Positions 62,126-64,000 of a stretch of 64,000 nt of DNA are shown in pieces. The position numbers and the translations under genes are program-made. The notes below the pieces were generated by a model. It worked only from the letters and a program-made list of their open reading frames with translations. It was not told the origin of the DNA and did no database searches. The DNA lies in NCBI GenBank assembly GCA_034678485.1, contig JAXDBU010000034.1, positions 1 through 64,000 on the forward strand, given 5' to 3'. The number at the start of each line of letters is the position of its first letter. Position 1 is the first letter of the stretch. This DNA is from PLanc-01 sp034678485. GTDB taxonomy: Bacteria > Planctomycetota > Phycisphaerae > Sedimentisphaerales > Anaerobacaceae.

Positions 62126-62167
62126 CCTGATGTCTCCTGGAAAACACAAGGTGATGATCGATTGCCC

Positions 62168-62632
62168 TCAGAGACCCTCACAGAGCAGTGTGCCTTCATC
62201 GGCGAAACGCACCAGAAGACGACAGGAGTGCCGCCCGCTGTGCCAGCTATCCGCCCGTTTCATTTCAAGCCACATGCGGATCTTCGGCAAGCCCTTCGTC
62301 ACGAGCAGCGCTGCGATGGCGGACTTCATATCCCTCGGGACCGGATAGACCGCCAGTTCCCAAGTCTCGTCGTACCAGCCCAATGCCATCAGGTCTCTGC
62401 TCCCTGAGCGGCCAGGGGGGATATTCCTGTAGGTAGCCTCCATGATGCGGATGGGTTCATCGGAATCGAGCATCCGTCGAATACGTGGCGGGGTCAGGTC
62501 CCAATGAGGGTAGAAAGCAAGGGTGAGATCGGCGTACTGGGGGACGCCTTCGAGGGCTTCGCTAACCGTCTTGGCCCCCAGTGGAAACGAGAGTTCCTTG
62601 GATATTCGTGACTTGAGCTTTGTAGGAATCAT
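62168..62632 (-). CDS. Hypothetical protein
   Basis: 154 residues. It reads as a soluble alpha/beta protein: FPLGAKTVSEALEGVPQYAD, LTLAFYPHWDLTPPRIRRML, ALGWYDETWELAVYPVPRDM, LPKIRMWLEMKRADSWHSGR. The tail may be an internal-repeat or binding region. The distance to the amphi-Trp gene is 42 bp and the strand is the same, so co-transcription is likely. Family not recognised. Confidence 0.65.
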   Translation of the reverse strand: MIPTKLKSRISKELSFPLGAKTVSEALEGVPQYADLTLAFYPHWDLTPPRIRRMLDSDEPIRIMEATYRNIPPGRSGSRDLMALGWYDETWELAVYPVPRDMKSAIAALLVTKGLPKIRMWLEMKRADSWHSGRHSCRLLVRFADEGTLLCEGL

Positions 62633-62779
62633 GGCTCGTAACCAGACCGACTGTATCCCTTCGCGGCCGATTCTGCATGAGAATCGGCCCAGGCTGCCTC
62701 AGGAACGGCGGGATACACCAACAGTAGCGACACTCAGCGTGTCCTCTGATGCCCCGCTCCCACAGTCTCATTCGGTGGT

Positions 62780-63286
62780 CTACCGGTTGCCGCGGGGCGG
62801 GCCGCCTCTCGGCGGGCGGTTCCCGGAGGGCTGGTCGCGTCTGGGCTGGCCGCGGCCTCGGTACTCGCGGATTCGCGGGCCGCGAGGCCGATCCCCACCG
62901 CCGCCGCCCGGCCTGCGTCGAAAGCCCATTTTCTTCTTGGCGGGTCCCTGCTTCATCAGCAACAGCGACTTGGCGCAGGCCTCCTTGGTAATGCGATTGG
63001 CGTGCGTGAGTCCCTTGGTGAGGACCTCCTCCGCCAGTTTCCGCATCCGACCGTTCATGCTCCGCAGGCCGTAGGCCGCCGCCTGCTTGGCCGTCCGAGG
63101 GAAACTGCCGAATAGCGCCTCCACGAAGATGTCCAAACCGTCCTCCTGCATCCAGGAGAGCATGAAGGCGGCCTTTCTGGCCGTAGAGATGTCGTCACAG
63201 TGCAGCTTCTCTCGCAACTCCGTCAAACGCTCGACGGCCGCCTGGTCTTTCTCTCTGCCCGATGGTTTTCTCTCTTCCAGCTTCAT
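62780..63286 (-). CDS. HEAT-like helical protein with RGG/Pro-rich tail
   Basis: 168 residues. The first 115 are helical repeats: AAVERLTELREKLHCDDIST, ARKAAFMLSWMQEDGLDIFV, ALFGSFPRTAKQAAAYGLRS, AEEVLTKGLTHANRITKEAC, resembling HEAT/armadillo hairpins. The tail (about 120-168) is low complexity and very basic (FRRRPGGGGGDRPRGPRIRE, YRGRGQPRRDQPSGNRPPRG), an RGG-type region that in other proteins binds RNA. No family recognised by name. An RNA-associated role is inferred only from the tail. Confidence 0.75.
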   Translation of the reverse strand: MKLEERKPSGREKDQAAVERLTELREKLHCDDISTARKAAFMLSWMQEDGLDIFVEALFGSFPRTAKQAAAYGLRSMNGRMRKLAEEVLTKGLTHANRITKEACAKSLLLMKQGPAKKKMGFRRRPGGGGGDRPRGPRIREYRGRGQPRRDQPSGNRPPRGGPPRGNR

Positions 63287-63544
63287 GGGGTCATCCCCTC
63301 ATCCGTTCAATCCATTGTCTCCGGATGTCATCTGGCGGTCCTTGTGCAACACCGTTACGCATGGCACCCTTCGCCGAAGGGCGTTCGTTTCCGTTCCTTT
63401 GCGTAGACCCTGCACTGTGCCGCAGCGATCCGCCTGAGCAACAAGCCCAGCCAAGTGGATTGTCGCCGGGACCCACGAGGAACGCAAGACAATTTCAGGA
63501 AGGCCGGGCACAATCGGAAAGACCAACCGTTCTGCGGCTGCTCG

Positions 63545-63901
63545 TCAGTGGGTGAGCCACTCAATCGCCTGGTCAGAATCGATGAACACCCGATTGTCAT
63601 AGCCCCGGTTCACCGACACCGTCTCATAGAACCCGTACCAACTGCTGTTCTCCGGCCGGTCCACAATGGCCGCACGCACACCCTGCATGGAAGGGTAAGT
63701 AGAAACCAGGTTGAACGTCTCCAGGACCCCCAGGCGACCTTCGACCCCTCGAACGTCAATGAGTAGTCTGGAACAACTGTGCGCCGCAATCTCCCGAAAG
63801 ACCGCTGCGACAATCTCTTCCGAGACCCGGGCATCCGCATGGCCCAGAATACGGATAACCAGATACCCAGGCCGAAGGTCCGTCTCGATACTCCAAGTCA
63901 T
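63545..63901 (-). CDS. STAS/SpoIIAA-like protein
   Basis: 118 residues from the second of two adjacent ATGs (63901; GGAGG 5 nt before). The pattern MTWSIETDLRPGYLVIRILG, EEIVAAVFREIAAHSCSRLL, IDVRGVEGRLGVLETFNL and VDRPENSSWYGFYETVSVNR fits the SpoIIAA-like fold, in which a short protein alternates strands and helices around a loop. The conserved anti-anti-sigma phosphoacceptor Ser is not evident. Role unknown. It may be followed by nothing; 258 bp separate it from the HEAT-like gene. Confidence 0.7.
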   Translation of the reverse strand: MTWSIETDLRPGYLVIRILGHADARVSEEIVAAVFREIAAHSCSRLLIDVRGVEGRLGVLETFNLVSTYPSMQGVRAAIVDRPENSSWYGFYETVSVNRGYDNRVFIDSDQAIEWLTH

Positions 63902-64000
63902 CATTGCCTCCAACACGTGCTTTCAAGCGTATGAAACGAATCAAGCAAGTGGGCTTCTCCCCACCGTACCGCGATCATACATACCGTGCATTCCTACCGG

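Noticed and set aside
1..64000. tRNA and rRNA genes
   Set aside because: Gaps were read on both strands for T-arm/acceptor patterns and rRNA words; none were found.

Overview
This is GC-rich chromosomal DNA, most likely from an uncultured Planctomycetota bacterium of the Phycisphaerae/Sedimentisphaerales type. That assignment is an inference from protein content: a short C-terminal sorting signal of the 'IPAPGALML..GWRRGR' type on a giant exported protein, a prepilin-like protein with a late ADGQVSF motif, a Tat-exported Gfo/Idh/MocA oxidoreductase, secreted beta-helix proteins ending in GAYGGT, an eIF1/SUI1 protein, and a Ser/Thr kinase next to an ECF sigma factor. No rRNA, tRNA or CRISPR array was seen.

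Layout. 0.5-1.3 kb: a conserved TIM-barrel-like protein. 1.3-11.7 kb: a minus-strand housekeeping operon, nusA-infB-rbfA-(catalytically dead HhH-GPD protein)-hisG-PpiC/SurA-like chaperone-lptF-lptG, with a terminator-like hairpin and T-run in the nusA leader. 12.5-13.3 kb: dapB. 13.7-22.6 kb: one gene of about 2973 codons made of some 44 copies of a Gly-rich 'AQSVGGGGG' repeat with a signal peptide and sorting tail. 23-26 kb: a prepilin-like protein, a LemA pair and a WbuC-type cupin. 26-32.9 kb: carbohydrate-related exported proteins (Gfo/Idh, GH30, GH44-like) with small enzymes between them. 33-40 kb: an accessory island with a RyR-like/nucleotidyltransferase fusion, an IS4-type element killed by one amber codon, an MNT/HEPN pair, a DUF3841 protein and unknown genes. 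These are separated by repeated 3'-end fragments of a flavodoxin gene whose full copy closes the array. 41-49.5 kb: a five-gene signalling operon (coiled coil, FHA-like, Ser/Thr kinase-TM2, membrane protein, ECF sigma factor with a Cys/His tail). 50.8-51.4 kb: a chimeric remnant. 51.5-55 kb: hisF, hisH and, divergently, glmS. 55-61 kb: a C10 peptidase/beta-helix protein and a tandem rhamnogalacturonan-acetylesterase-like protein. 61-64 kb: small minus-strand genes (SUI1, amphi-Trp, HEAT/RGG, STAS-like).

Intergenic DNA is rich in dispersed elements: (i) a 71-nt sequence that folds on paper into a perfect four-way junction; (ii) a four-copy repeat carrying promoter-like hexamers, a Shine-Dalgarno and an ATG followed by a similar short peptide; (iii) heptanucleotide tandem repeats at several loci, some touching stop codons, ribosome-binding sites or a coding linker; (iv) a two-armed palindromic repeat with ATTCCC/GGGAAT arms. 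The flavodoxin 3'-end cassette array and the promoter/start repeat are the best candidates for something undescribed.
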